From NCBI RefSeq assembly GCF_014649695.1, contig NZ_BMTN01000003.1, forward strand, positions 124,001 to 188,000: a DNA stretch of 64,000 nt. The letters run 5' to 3'. A model generated the notes under the pieces. It was not told the origin of the DNA, made no database searches, and saw only the letters and a program-made list of their open reading frames with translations. A program made the position numbers and the translations under genes. Every line of letters begins with the position of its first letter. Position 1 is the first letter of the stretch. Source of the stretch: Streptomyces kurssanovii. GTDB lineage: Bacteria; Actinomycetota; Actinomycetes; Streptomycetales; Streptomycetaceae. Shown here in pieces: positions 54,093 through 61,595 of the stretch.

Positions 54093-55481
54093 ATGAACAC
54101 CACGACGTCGGAGCCGGAGGGCACCGTGCCGTCCGAGAGCCCGCGGCGCAACTTCGTCATCGCGAGCGAGACGACGACCGAGATCCCCGTCCACCTGCTG
54201 TTCAGGGACGACGCGGCCCCGCTGCGGGCCACTGTCGTGGCCCGGCGGCAGGGCACGGGCGAGCAGCCGAGGGTCGGGCACGAGCCGCCCGCCACGCAAG
54301 AGGTCCAGCAGCGGCACGGCGGCGAGCAGGGCACCCTCGATCCGCCCCCGCAGGACCCGCAGAAGCCGGACCTGCGGAAGGCCGACGCGCGGAAGTCCGG
54401 TACGACCAAGCCGGACCTGACGAAGCGCCGGCCCCACGAGCACCCGGACGGGTCCGATCCGCGGCAGCCGCGCCAGGACGGTTCCCGACCGCGGACGTCA
54501 GGGCAGCACACGCCCGGACCGCAGCAGCCGGGGCCGCGGAAGTCCTCCGCCGCGGCCCGGCCGGTACCGTCCGTCGATGCGCAGCTCGCCGAGCGCCCGG
54601 GACCCGTACTGCCGGGCTGGACGGCGCTCGTCGCGGGAGGCTGCTCGCTCGCCGGGATCGGTGCGGTGGTCTGGGGGACGGGGGCGGTCCCGGAGGTGCT
54701 CGCGGCCATGTTCGGGCTGACCCCGCCGCCGTACGGGGGCATCGGGATCTGGCTGTGGTGCCTGCTCACACTGGGGGTGATCCTGGCGCTGTTCGCGCTC
54801 GGCGGCCTCGGGCGGGGCGAGGTCGGCCGGGCGTGGGTGCTCACCCTCTGCGGCGACTACCGCGGCAGTGTGCGGCGTACCGGGCTGGTGTGGGTCAGCC
54901 CGCTGGTGCTGCGCCGGCGGATCGACGTACGGCTGCGGCACTGGCGCAGCGAGCCGATGACCGTCGTCGACGCCGAGGGAACGCCGCTGCGCGCGGTGGT
55001 GCTGGTCGTGTGGCGGGTCAAGGACACGGCACGCGCCGCGCTCGGCGTGGCCGACCACGAGACGTATCTGCGGGAGCAGGTGGAGGCGGCCACCGTGCGG
55101 GTCTTCTCGCAGCTGCCCGCCGACGCCTTCCTCCCGGCGGTGCCGACACTGCGCAACGCGGAGGCGGTCGGGGACAGGCTGACGAAGATGCTGGCGGCAC
55201 AGTGCGCGGTGGTCGGGGTCGAGGTCTTCTCTGCGCAGCCGGTGGGCATCGACTACGCGCCCGAGGTGGCGGCCGCGATGCAGCGCCGCCGGGTCGCGGC
55301 GATCGACGCCAAGCACCGGAACACCGTGCTCACTTCGGTGGTGGACGCGGTCGAGGAGACGGTGGGCCGGCTGACCGCGCGTGGTCTGGTCGACCTGGAC
55401 GACTACGAGCGCAAGGCGCTGGTGAAGGATCTGACCGTTGCCTTCTACACGGGTCGGGCGGGTGCCGTCGAGGCCCCGTGA
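54093..55481 (+). CDS. SPFH/Band 7 (stomatin-like) membrane protein
   Basis: This 462-residue protein has a long disordered N-terminus (Pro/Asp/Lys-rich, about residues 40-165). Two membrane helices follow (LVAGGCSLAGIGAVVWGTGAV, IWLWCLLTLGVILALFALGGL), then an SPFH domain (SPLVLRRRIDVRLRHWRSEPMTVVDAEGTPLRAVVLVVWRVKD), EQVEAATVRVFSQ and a helical tail (YAPEVAAAMQRRRVAAIDAKHRNTVLTSVVDAVEETV). SPFH proteins scaffold membrane microdomains. It sits 73 bp after the hydrolase gene and before the LPMO. Confidence 0.88.
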   Translation: MNTTTSEPEGTVPSESPRRNFVIASETTTEIPVHLLFRDDAAPLRATVVARRQGTGEQPRVGHEPPATQEVQQRHGGEQGTLDPPPQDPQKPDLRKADARKSGTTKPDLTKRRPHEHPDGSDPRQPRQDGSRPRTSGQHTPGPQQPGPRKSSAAARPVPSVDAQLAERPGPVLPGWTALVAGGCSLAGIGAVVWGTGAVPEVLAAMFGLTPPPYGGIGIWLWCLLTLGVILALFALGGLGRGEVGRAWVLTLCGDYRGSVRRTGLVWVSPLVLRRRIDVRLRHWRSEPMTVVDAEGTPLRAVVLVVWRVKDTARAALGVADHETYLREQVEAATVRVFSQLPADAFLPAVPTLRNAEAVGDRLTKMLAAQCAVVGVEVFSAQPVGIDYAPEVAAAMQRRRVAAIDAKHRNTVLTSVVDAVEETVGRLTARGLVDLDDYERKALVKDLTVAFYTGRAGAVEAP

Positions 55482-55536
55482 TTGGTCTGGACAACTCCAA
55501 CGGGCGTCAATACATTGGAACTTGGTCTAGACCGGA
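55481..55536 (+). promoter_or_regulatory. dre-like DasR sites before the LPMO gene
   Basis: A good dre-type core, CTTGGTCTAGACCGGA (55521-55536), lies 67-82 bp before the LPMO start. A weaker copy, ATTGGTCTGGACAACT, is at 55481-55496. The palindrome GGTCTAGACC is exact. This places a chitin/cellulose-active oxidase under the same control as the GlcNAc permeases. Confidence 0.85.
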
Positions 55537-55602
55537 ACAAGCAATACCGCACGCGTGCAGCAAGTGCCTCGGAACTCCCCCACGTTCTACCAGGAGCCAA
55601 GC

Positions 55603-56190
55603 ATGCGAAAGAAGATAGGCGCGGCCGCGGTCGGCCTCGTCGTGACGGGTGCGACCCTGCTCGCCACCGGCAGCGCGAGCAGCCACGGCTACACCGACTC
55701 ACCGATCAGCCGGCAGAAGCTCTGCGCCAACAAGACGGTGAGCAACTGCGGCCAGATCCAGTGGGAGCCGCAGAGCGTCGAGGGCCCGAAGGGCTTCCCG
55801 GCCGCGGGTCCGGCCGACGGCAAGATCTGCGCGGGCGGCAACGGCCAGTTCGCCGAACTGGACAACCCGCGCGGCGGAGCCTGGCCCACCACCAAGGTCA
55901 GCTCGGGCCAGAACTACACCTTCCGCTGGCAGTTCACCGCCAGGCACCGCACCACCGACTTCAAGTACTTCATCACCAAGGCCGGCTGGAACCCGAGCCA
56001 GCCGCTGACCAGGGCAGCGCTGGAGTCGCAGCCCTTCCTGACCATCCCCTACGGCGGACAGCAGCCGCCGGCGACCCTGTCCCACTCCGGCAACCTTCCC
56101 CAGCGGTCGGGCCGCCATCTGATCCTGGCGGTGTGGACGGTGCACGACACGGCGAACGCCTTCTACGCCTGCTCCGACGTGCAGTTCTGA
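55603..56190 (+). CDS. AA10 lytic polysaccharide monooxygenase
   Basis: This 195-residue secreted LPMO cleaves chitin or cellulose oxidatively with copper. The signal ends in ASSHGYTDSP, giving the N-terminal histidine-brace residue after cleavage. The second His lies in TARHRTTDFKYF, with FYACSDVQF at the end. Four cysteines suit two disulfides. It is single-domain with no separate binding module. ATG 55603 follows AGGAGCC. Expression by DasR-controlled induction is inferred from the dre sites. Confidence 0.94.
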   Translation: MRKKIGAAAVGLVVTGATLLATGSASSHGYTDSPISRQKLCANKTVSNCGQIQWEPQSVEGPKGFPAAGPADGKICAGGNGQFAELDNPRGGAWPTTKVSSGQNYTFRWQFTARHRTTDFKYFITKAGWNPSQPLTRAALESQPFLTIPYGGQQPPATLSHSGNLPQRSGRHLILAVWTVHDTANAFYACSDVQF

Positions 56191-56205
56191 CGGCAGGCCG
56201 GTCAC

Positions 56206-56241
56206 ACCGCGGCGACCCCTTCCGCCGGGGGTCGCCGCGGT
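56206..56241 (+). terminator. terminator after LPMO gene
   Basis: Perfect 14-bp arms (56206-56219 and 56228-56241) with an 8-nt loop, 16 bp after the LPMO stop. Confidence 0.85.
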
Positions 56242-56352
56242 CGTGTGCCCGTTGTGCCCCGCGATGTTCATGGAAAGCGGGTGCACCTGGCAGGATCATC
56301 GGATGACCGTTAAACGATCCCTCCTTCGCTGTCCGGAGGGCCGCCCGCAGCC

Positions 56353-56748
56353 ATGCTGATCGATCTGGAGAAAACCGAACAGCTCCCCGGCGGACTGTGC
56401 CTCGCTCACGCGCGCACCCCCATCGGGCCGGTCGTCGCCCGCTGGTGCGGTGACCCCGACGCGCTTCCCGGCCGGTACGACGCCGAGTGGACGGTCGATG
56501 AGGACGTGGCGTGGCTGACCAATACACATCCTGCCCCCGAGCAGTCCTACCGGATCGGCCCGCGGGCGGACGGTCTGCTGCTGCGGGGCCGGCTCGACGA
56601 GGTCGCCCGTGCCGCCGCCGTCCTGGACCTGGCGGGGACCTTGATCCTGCTGGACCTGGCCGGCCCGTTACCCGACGGGTCCCTCGGGACATGGATCGAC
56701 ATCCACGCGGAGCGGGAGAAGGTGGCCCTCTATCCGTACGAGCTGTGA
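56353..56748 (+). CDS. hypothetical protein
   Basis: This 131-residue soluble protein begins MLIDLEKTEQLPGGLCLAHARTP and ends with IHAEREKVALYPYEL. It has mixed alpha/beta pattern, no membrane segment or known motif. Codon use is typical of the organism. The last codons are directly duplicated: the 15-bp unit GTACGAGCTGTGAGG occurs at 56736-56750 and again at 56751-56765. Confidence 0.7.
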   Translation: MLIDLEKTEQLPGGLCLAHARTPIGPVVARWCGDPDALPGRYDAEWTVDEDVAWLTNTHPAPEQSYRIGPRADGLLLRGRLDEVARAAAVLDLAGTLILLDLAGPLPDGSLGTWIDIHAEREKVALYPYEL

Positions 56749-56765
56749 GGGTACGAGCTGTGAGG
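56736..56765. repeat. tandem 15-bp duplication at the gene end
   Basis: Two perfect copies of GTACGAGCTGTGAGG overlap the last codons and stop of the hypothetical gene and repeat them directly downstream. Confidence 0.9.
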
Positions 56766-56822
56766 AGCGCCACATCGGCGGACGGTCCGGCGCCGCACGG
56801 CACGAGGTGCGCCTCACGCGGA

Positions 56823-56868
56823 AAACCCTGTAGGGCATCCCGGATCACCGGAACGCCCTACAGGGTTT
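56823..56868 (-). terminator. terminator after tRNA-Lys copy 2
   Basis: Perfect 14-bp arms AAACCCTGTAGGGC (56823-56836) and GCCCTACAGGGTTT (56855-56868) enclose an 18-nt partly paired loop, just beyond the tRNA 3' end on the minus strand. It could also stop rightward transcription from the hypothetical gene. Confidence 0.85.
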
Positions 56869-56873
56869 GGTTG

Positions 56874-56947
56874 TGCGCCGCCAGGGACTCGAACCCCGGA
56901 CCCGCTGATTAAGAGTCAGCTGCTCTAACCAACTGAGCTAGCGGCGC
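56874..56947 (-). tRNA. tRNA-Lys (anticodon CTT), copy 2
   Basis: This is identical over all 74 nt to the tRNA at 52450-52523, with the same anticodon CTT, discriminator A and no CCA. Identity extends by one base on the 3' side and two on the 5' side (77 bp in all). Flanks beyond that are unrelated. Confidence 0.97.
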
Positions 56948-57041
56948 CTCTTTTGTCTGCCGCTCCGCAGCTGACTCATTAATAGTACCTGGTCCGAAGG
57001 GGTGCTCCGGACCAGGTACGAGGCGGGCGCCGCGGACGGCC

Positions 57042-57800
57042 CTAGATCGCGAGCGAGAGCACCACCGGGGCGGCCCGGCGGTTCAGGGTGTCGGCGGCCG
57101 AGCGCAGCCGGTGCGCGTGCTCGACCGGGAGGGACAGGGCCAGGCAGCCCACGGAGGAGCCGGCCGTCAGCGGTACGGCGGCGCAGACGGTGCCCACCGC
57201 GTATTCCTGGAGGTCCAGGACGGGGACCGTCGGCGGCTGGCTGTCCAGCTTGGAGAAGAGCAGCCGCTCGCTGGTGATCGTGCGCGAGGTCAGACGGGCG
57301 ATCTTGTGCCGGGAGAGATGGTCGCGGCGGCCGTTCACGTCGAGCTGGGTCAGCAGGCACTTGCCGACGGCGCTCGCGTGGGCGGCGGAGCGGAAGTCCA
57401 CCCACTCGTTCACCTTCGGCGTGCCCGGGCCGTCGGCGAACTGGGTGATCTTGACCTCGCCGTCGATGTAACGGCTGATGTAGACGGCGGCGCCGACCGA
57501 GTCGCGCAGCTCGGTCAGGGTGTCCTGGAGCTTGGCCGCCAGCGCCTCCTTGCGGGTGGCGCCGGAGCCCAGCAGGACCAGCGATTCGCCGATCACGTAG
57601 GCGCCGTCGGCGACCTGCTCCACATACGCCTCGCGGCGGAGCATGGCGAGCAGCGGGGCGAGGTGGCCGGTCGGCAGGCCGGTCTCCCGTGCGATCTGGA
57701 CGTCGGTGACTCCACCGCTGTGCTTGGAGATCGTCTCCAGGACGCGCAAGACGTATTGCACCGAGTGGAACGGCGCGGTCGGCTCGGGCTTCAGCGCCAC
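57042..57800 (-). CDS. IclR-family transcriptional regulator
   Basis: This 252-residue regulator has the winged helix-turn-helix at about residues 15-60 (SVQYVLRVLETISKHSGGVTDVQIARETGLPTGHLAPLLAMLRREAYV) and an IclR effector domain (ALAAKLQDTLTELRDSVGAAVYISRYIDGEVKI, HASAVGKCLLTQL, YAVGTVCAAVPL). It lies just beyond the ABC operon on the same strand; a palindrome upstream (57836-57847) may be its own operator. Likely controls the neighbouring importer cluster. Confidence 0.92.
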   Translation of the reverse strand: MALKPEPTAPFHSVQYVLRVLETISKHSGGVTDVQIARETGLPTGHLAPLLAMLRREAYVEQVADGAYVIGESLVLLGSGATRKEALAAKLQDTLTELRDSVGAAVYISRYIDGEVKITQFADGPGTPKVNEWVDFRSAAHASAVGKCLLTQLDVNGRRDHLSRHKIARLTSRTITSERLLFSKLDSQPPTVPVLDLQEYAVGTVCAAVPLTAGSSVGCLALSLPVEHAHRLRSAADTLNRRAAPVVLSLAI

Positions 57801-57835
57801 GGTTTCCCCCTAGCAGGTTGTTACCGCAAGCTTCC

Positions 57836-57847
57836 CTATCACGATAG
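57836..57847. promoter_or_regulatory. palindrome upstream of the IclR gene
   Basis: CTATC-AC-GATAG lies 36 bp before the IclR start; candidate autoregulatory operator. Confidence 0.4.
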
Positions 57848-57892
57848 CGGCCAAGACCCGTTTGATGGGCGCCTGTTGGCGTAAATGATGAG

Positions 57893-57918
57893 GCGCCCCG
57901 CGTCACACGCTGGGGCGC
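57893..57918 (-). terminator. terminator after the ABC importer operon
   Basis: Stem GCGCCCCGCG with CGC-T-GGGGCGC (one bulged T) around loop TCACA, 49 bp after the ATPase gene stop. Confidence 0.6.
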
Positions 57919-57966
57919 ATCACCATGGCATATGCCAGGGGCAGGCTTGACCGAAGGAGTGAGAGG

Positions 57967-58731
57967 TCAGAGCACCGCGCCGAGGAATTCGCGAGTACGT
58001 TCGTGCTCCGGATCGGAGAAGATTTTCTCCGGCGGGCCGGACTCGATCACCTTCCCGGCGTCGAACATGAGCACGTCGTCCGAGATGTCACGGGCGAAAT
58101 TCATCTCATGGGTCACGCAGAGCATGGTGATGTCCGTGGTGCGCGCGATGTCGCGCAGCAGGTCCAGCACCCCGGCGACCAGCTCGGGGTCGAGCGCCGA
58201 GGTCACCTCGTCGAGCAGCAGCACCTGCGGCCGCATGGCCAGCGCCCGGGCGATCGCCACCCGCTGCTGCTGGCCGCCGGAGAGCTGTGTCGGCTTCGCG
58301 TCGCAGCGGTCGGCCAGTCCCACCAGATCGAGGAGCTCCTTGGCGCGCACCTCGGCCTCGTCCTTGGAGAGGCCCAGGACCCGTACCGGGGCCTCCGTCA
58401 GGTTCCGCAGCACGGTCATGTTGGGGAACAGGTTGAACTGCTGGAAGACCATGCCGATCTTCTTGCGCGCCTCGCGGCGCTCCTTCTCGGGGGCCGGGAA
58501 GAGCCGGTTGCCGTTCACCTGGATCGTGCCCTCGTCGGGCCGCTCCAAGGTCATCAGCAGGCGCAGGATCGTGGTCTTGCCGGAGCCGGACGGACCGATC
58601 AGCGTGACGTGCTTGCCCGGGCGGACCGAGAAGCAGAGATCGTCGAGGACCGTGTTGTCGCCGAATCTCTTGGTGACGTTGTCGAACCGGATCAGGGTGT
58701 CGGGCGTGGTGCCGGTGAGGTCAGCGGACAA
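57967..58731 (-). CDS. ehuA: polar amino acid / ectoine-type ABC importer ATPase
   Basis: This 254-residue ATPase has Walker A GPSGSGKTT, Q-loop GMVFQQFNLFPNMTVL, signature LSGGQQQR, Walker B VLLLDEVTSALDP and switch His in CVTHEMNF. It is of the GlnQ/HisP type; NCBI-style annotation of such Streptomyces loci is often EhuA (ectoine/hydroxyectoine). It overlaps the permease gene by 11 nt. Terminal gene of the importer operon. Confidence 0.88.
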   Translation of the reverse strand: MSADLTGTTPDTLIRFDNVTKRFGDNTVLDDLCFSVRPGKHVTLIGPSGSGKTTILRLLMTLERPDEGTIQVNGNRLFPAPEKERREARKKIGMVFQQFNLFPNMTVLRNLTEAPVRVLGLSKDEAEVRAKELLDLVGLADRCDAKPTQLSGGQQQRVAIARALAMRPQVLLLDEVTSALDPELVAGVLDLLRDIARTTDITMLCVTHEMNFARDISDDVLMFDAGKVIESGPPEKIFSDPEHERTREFLGAVL

Positions 58732-59371
58732 GGCGGCGCTCCAGGGCTCGTACGAGAAGAGAAGCCGGATAGGCGATGAGGACGAAGGCGATGCCGATCA
58801 GGGTCAGCGGCTCGGTGTACTGGAACGTCGACGCGCTCTCCAGCCGAGACTGCTGGAGCAGCTCCAGTACGCCGATCGCGGCGAGCAGCGGAGTGTCCTT
58901 GAGCATCGCGATGACGTAGTTGCCGAGCGCAGGCGTGATCCGGCGCACCGCCTGCGGCAGGATGACGGCGATCCAGGTGCGGTGGGCGGGCAGGCTCAGC
59001 GCCGTCGCCGCCTCCCACTGCCCGGGCGGCACCGCTTCGATGCCCGCGCGGTAGACCTGCGCGGTGTACGTCGAGTAGTGCAGCCCGATCGCGATCGTGC
59101 CCGTGGTCAGGGCGGAGAACTGCACGCCCCATTCCGGCAGCACGAAGTAGAGGAAGAACAGCTGCACCAGCAACGGGGTGGTGCGGATGAACTCGGTGAC
59201 GAGGTTCACCGGCCACCGGATGAAACGGGTCGGCGCCCTGAACGCGATCGCCCAGACGAGACCGAGGGTGAACGAGATCAACGAGCCGAGCACCAGCACC
59301 TGCAGCGTGATCAGCACGCCGTCCCAGAAGCGCGGCATGAAGTCCGCGATCGCGGACCAGTCCCAGGTCAC
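58721..59371 (-). CDS. ehuD: ABC importer permease, HisM/GlnP type (second)
   Basis: This 216-residue permease has five helices and the EAA-loop segment YRAGIEAVPPGQWEAATALSLPAHRTWIAVILPQAVRRITPALGNY, which docks the ATPase. It is similar to the upstream permease, so the two form a heterodimer. It overlaps its upstream neighbour by 4 nt (ATGA). Confidence 0.88.
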   Translation of the reverse strand: MTWDWSAIADFMPRFWDGVLITLQVLVLGSLISFTLGLVWAIAFRAPTRFIRWPVNLVTEFIRTTPLLVQLFFLYFVLPEWGVQFSALTTGTIAIGLHYSTYTAQVYRAGIEAVPPGQWEAATALSLPAHRTWIAVILPQAVRRITPALGNYVIAMLKDTPLLAAIGVLELLQQSRLESASTFQYTEPLTLIGIAFVLIAYPASLLVRALERRLVR

Positions 59372-60123
59372 TTCGAAGCACCCCCCGCCACGGCGGTACC
59401 GGCGAGCTTGTCCTCGGCCCGCTCACTGTCCGGGTCCTTGGCGAACAGGCCGCCGAGCAGACCGGGCGGCGACTCGATGCCGACGTTCCGTTTGGTCCTG
59501 CGCTCCAGCGCCTTCATGGAACGCGTCAGGGCGAAGGCGAGCACGAAGTAGATGACCAGGCTGATCGTGTAGATCTGCGCGCTCTCCTGGGTGGCCAGCC
59601 GCACCAGGTAGGCGGCGAAGGAGACGTCACCCACACCCAGCAACGACACCAGGGCCGTGCCCTTGAGCAGCTCGATCAGCAGGTTGCAGAACGACGGCAT
59701 CATCTCCGGCACCGCCTGCGGCAAAAGGATCAGCCGCAGCCGCTGCCACGGCGTGAAGCTCAGCGCGATGCCCGCCTCGCGCTGCGCGACGGCCACCGAG
59801 TTCAGCGCGCCCCGCACGATCTCGGCGCCGTACGCGCCGTACGACAGGCCCAGTGCCAGCACCGCGGCCCACATGGGGACGAGCTGCCGGCCCATGAGCG
59901 GGGGCACCACGAAGAACAGCCAGAACATCAGCACCAGCGCGGAGGTGCCGCGGAAGATCTCGGTGTAGACGCCGGCCAGGAAGCGGACGGTCCGCGAGCG
60001 GTGGGTGCGTGCCGTGCCGACGGCGAAGGCGACGACGGCCGCCAGCACCGCGCTGTAGACCAGCAGTTGAACGGTGATCCAGATACCGGGCAGCACCCAG
60101 TTCTGCCAGAGTCCGGCTGTCAT
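59368..60123 (-). CDS. ehuC: ABC importer permease, HisM/GlnP type (first)
   Basis: This 251-residue permease has five or six helices and EAA loop IVRGALNSVAVAQREAGIALSFTPWQRLRLILLPQAVPEMMPSFCNL. The ATG 60123 overlaps the SBP stop by 4 nt and follows GAGGAGCTG; the GTG at 60129 is an alternative. The C-terminus has a charged extension (RRTKRNVGIESPPGLLGGLFAKDPDSERAED). Coupled to both neighbours. Confidence 0.88.
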   Translation of the reverse strand: MTAGLWQNWVLPGIWITVQLLVYSAVLAAVVAFAVGTARTHRSRTVRFLAGVYTEIFRGTSALVLMFWLFFVVPPLMGRQLVPMWAAVLALGLSYGAYGAEIVRGALNSVAVAQREAGIALSFTPWQRLRLILLPQAVPEMMPSFCNLLIELLKGTALVSLLGVGDVSFAAYLVRLATQESAQIYTISLVIYFVLAFALTRSMKALERRTKRNVGIESPPGLLGGLFAKDPDSERAEDKLAGTAVAGGASK

Positions 60124-60974
60124 CGGCACAGCTCCTCGGCAGTGAGCGTGGTCATCTCGTTCTTCGTGAAGCCGAACGGCTTCAGGATGCGGAAGAGCTC
60201 GCCGCTCTCCTTCATCTTGTGGATCTCCACGTTGAAGGCGTCACGCAGTTCGGTGTCGGTCGGCCGGAACGCGAACCCGCCGCCGTCGATCTGCTTCTCG
60301 CCGTCGACCACGGCCGCGAACGGCTCGGTCGCCTCCGCCCTGGTGCTCTTCCTCACCACCTCGCGGGCGGTCAGCGCGGTGCCCGCGAAGACGTCCACGC
60401 GTCCGGACTCGACGGCGTTCAGCCCGGCCACCTGGTCCTGGAGGATGACGATGTCCTCCTCCGGAATGCCCGCGGCGACCGCGTAGGCGATCTCGGCGTA
60501 GCCCGTTCCGGTGGAGAATTTCGCCTTCGCCTTCACCACGTCCTCGTAGGTGCGCAGGTTCTTCGGGTTGCCCTTGCGCACGATGAACGAGTCGAGCATC
60601 TGGTACTCGGGGTCGGCGAAGATGACCTGCTCGCACCGCTCCTTGTTGATGTACATCCCGGCGGAGACCACATCGAACTGCTGCGAGTTCAGCCCGGGTA
60701 TGAGAGAGGCGAAGTCGGTCGCGACCGGCTGGACGCTGTCTATCCCGAGCCGCTGGAAGATGACCCGGGCCAGCTCAGGGGCCTCGCCCGTGAACTCGCC
60801 CTGCTCATCGACATAGCCGTAGGGCACCTCGCCCGCGATGCCGAGGCGCACGGTGCCCTGGGACTTCAGCCGGGCCAGCGCGTCGCCCGACGGCACACGA
60901 CTGCACCCCGCCGCACCGGCGACGGTCAGCGCGCCGGCGGCCGCCGTGCCGAGCAGCAGGGCGCGTCTGCTCAT
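60120..60974 (-). CDS. ehuB: amino acid/ectoine-type substrate-binding lipoprotein
   Basis: This 284-residue lipoprotein has a twin-Arg-like start (SRRALLLGTAAAGALTVAGAAGC), with the lipid cysteine at about 24. The rest is a type 3 solute-binding domain: TVRLGIAGEVPYGYVDEQGEFTGEAPELARVIFQRLGI, LIPGLNSQQFDVVSAGMYINKERCEQVIFADPEY, SFIVRKGNP and QDQVAGLNAVESGRVDVFAG. Similarity to EhuB is plausible; the usual ectoine-degradation genes (eut/doe) are not in the window, so the substrate is uncertain. First gene of the operon; start after CCAGGATCG. Confidence 0.87.
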   Translation of the reverse strand: MSRRALLLGTAAAGALTVAGAAGCSRVPSGDALARLKSQGTVRLGIAGEVPYGYVDEQGEFTGEAPELARVIFQRLGIDSVQPVATDFASLIPGLNSQQFDVVSAGMYINKERCEQVIFADPEYQMLDSFIVRKGNPKNLRTYEDVVKAKAKFSTGTGYAEIAYAVAAGIPEEDIVILQDQVAGLNAVESGRVDVFAGTALTAREVVRKSTRAEATEPFAAVVDGEKQIDGGGFAFRPTDTELRDAFNVEIHKMKESGELFRILKPFGFTKNEMTTLTAEELCR

Positions 60975-61043
60975 CGATCCTGGTTGTATTGTACGAGCCA
61001 TGGGCGCGCGGCTACCCGGGCGCTCGCCGGGTATGCGTACGAA

Positions 61044-61544
61044 ATGGCCGACCGATACCTGACCGTTGCCTTGAGCAAGCGAGGCGTGGAGTGCACCGCC
61101 CGCCTGCTCTTCGACAAAGCCCCGCTGACCTGCGCGGCGGTGTGGGAGGCACTGCCGCTCGCCGGAGATGTCTACCACGCGAAGTATGCGCGGAACGAGA
61201 TCTATGCGCTGTTGCCGGCGTTCGCCGCGCAGGAGCCGCCGCTGGAGAACCCGACGGTCACCCCCATCCCGGGTGATCTGTGCTATTTCACCTTCACGGA
61301 CGTGCAGTTGGGCACGGACTCCTACGGCTACGAGTCCGCCGCCGCGCACCGGGGGCGTGCGACGGTCGTGGACCTCGCGCTGTTCTACGAACGCAACAAC
61401 CTGCTGCTGAACGGGGACACCGGGTGGGTGCCGGGCATCGTCTGGGGCGAGGTCGTGGAAGGGCTCGACGTGATGGCCGACGCATGCCAGGACCTTTGGC
61501 GGACGGGCGCGGCGGGGGAGACGCTGTCCTTCCGGAGGGCGTAG
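61044..61544 (+). CDS. DUF3830 family protein
   Basis: This 166-residue protein has the DUF3830 pattern (cyclophilin-like fold): LTVALSKRGVECTARLLFDKAPLTCAAVWEALPLAGDVYHAKYARNEIY, GDLCYFTF, VVDLALFYERNNLLLNGDTGWVPGIVWGEVVEGLDVMADACQDLWRTG. It is divergent from the importer operon (69 bp gap), and in many bacteria DUF3830 genes lie next to such importers and amidases. Function unknown. No clear ribosome site, so the start could differ slightly. Confidence 0.86.
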   Translation: MADRYLTVALSKRGVECTARLLFDKAPLTCAAVWEALPLAGDVYHAKYARNEIYALLPAFAAQEPPLENPTVTPIPGDLCYFTFTDVQLGTDSYGYESAAAHRGRATVVDLALFYERNNLLLNGDTGWVPGIVWGEVVEGLDVMADACQDLWRTGAAGETLSFRRA

Positions 61545-61595
61545 GCGGTGTGCGGGCGGTGTCCGCTGCGCGGGGGAACGGCCCGGCGCGGGCGG

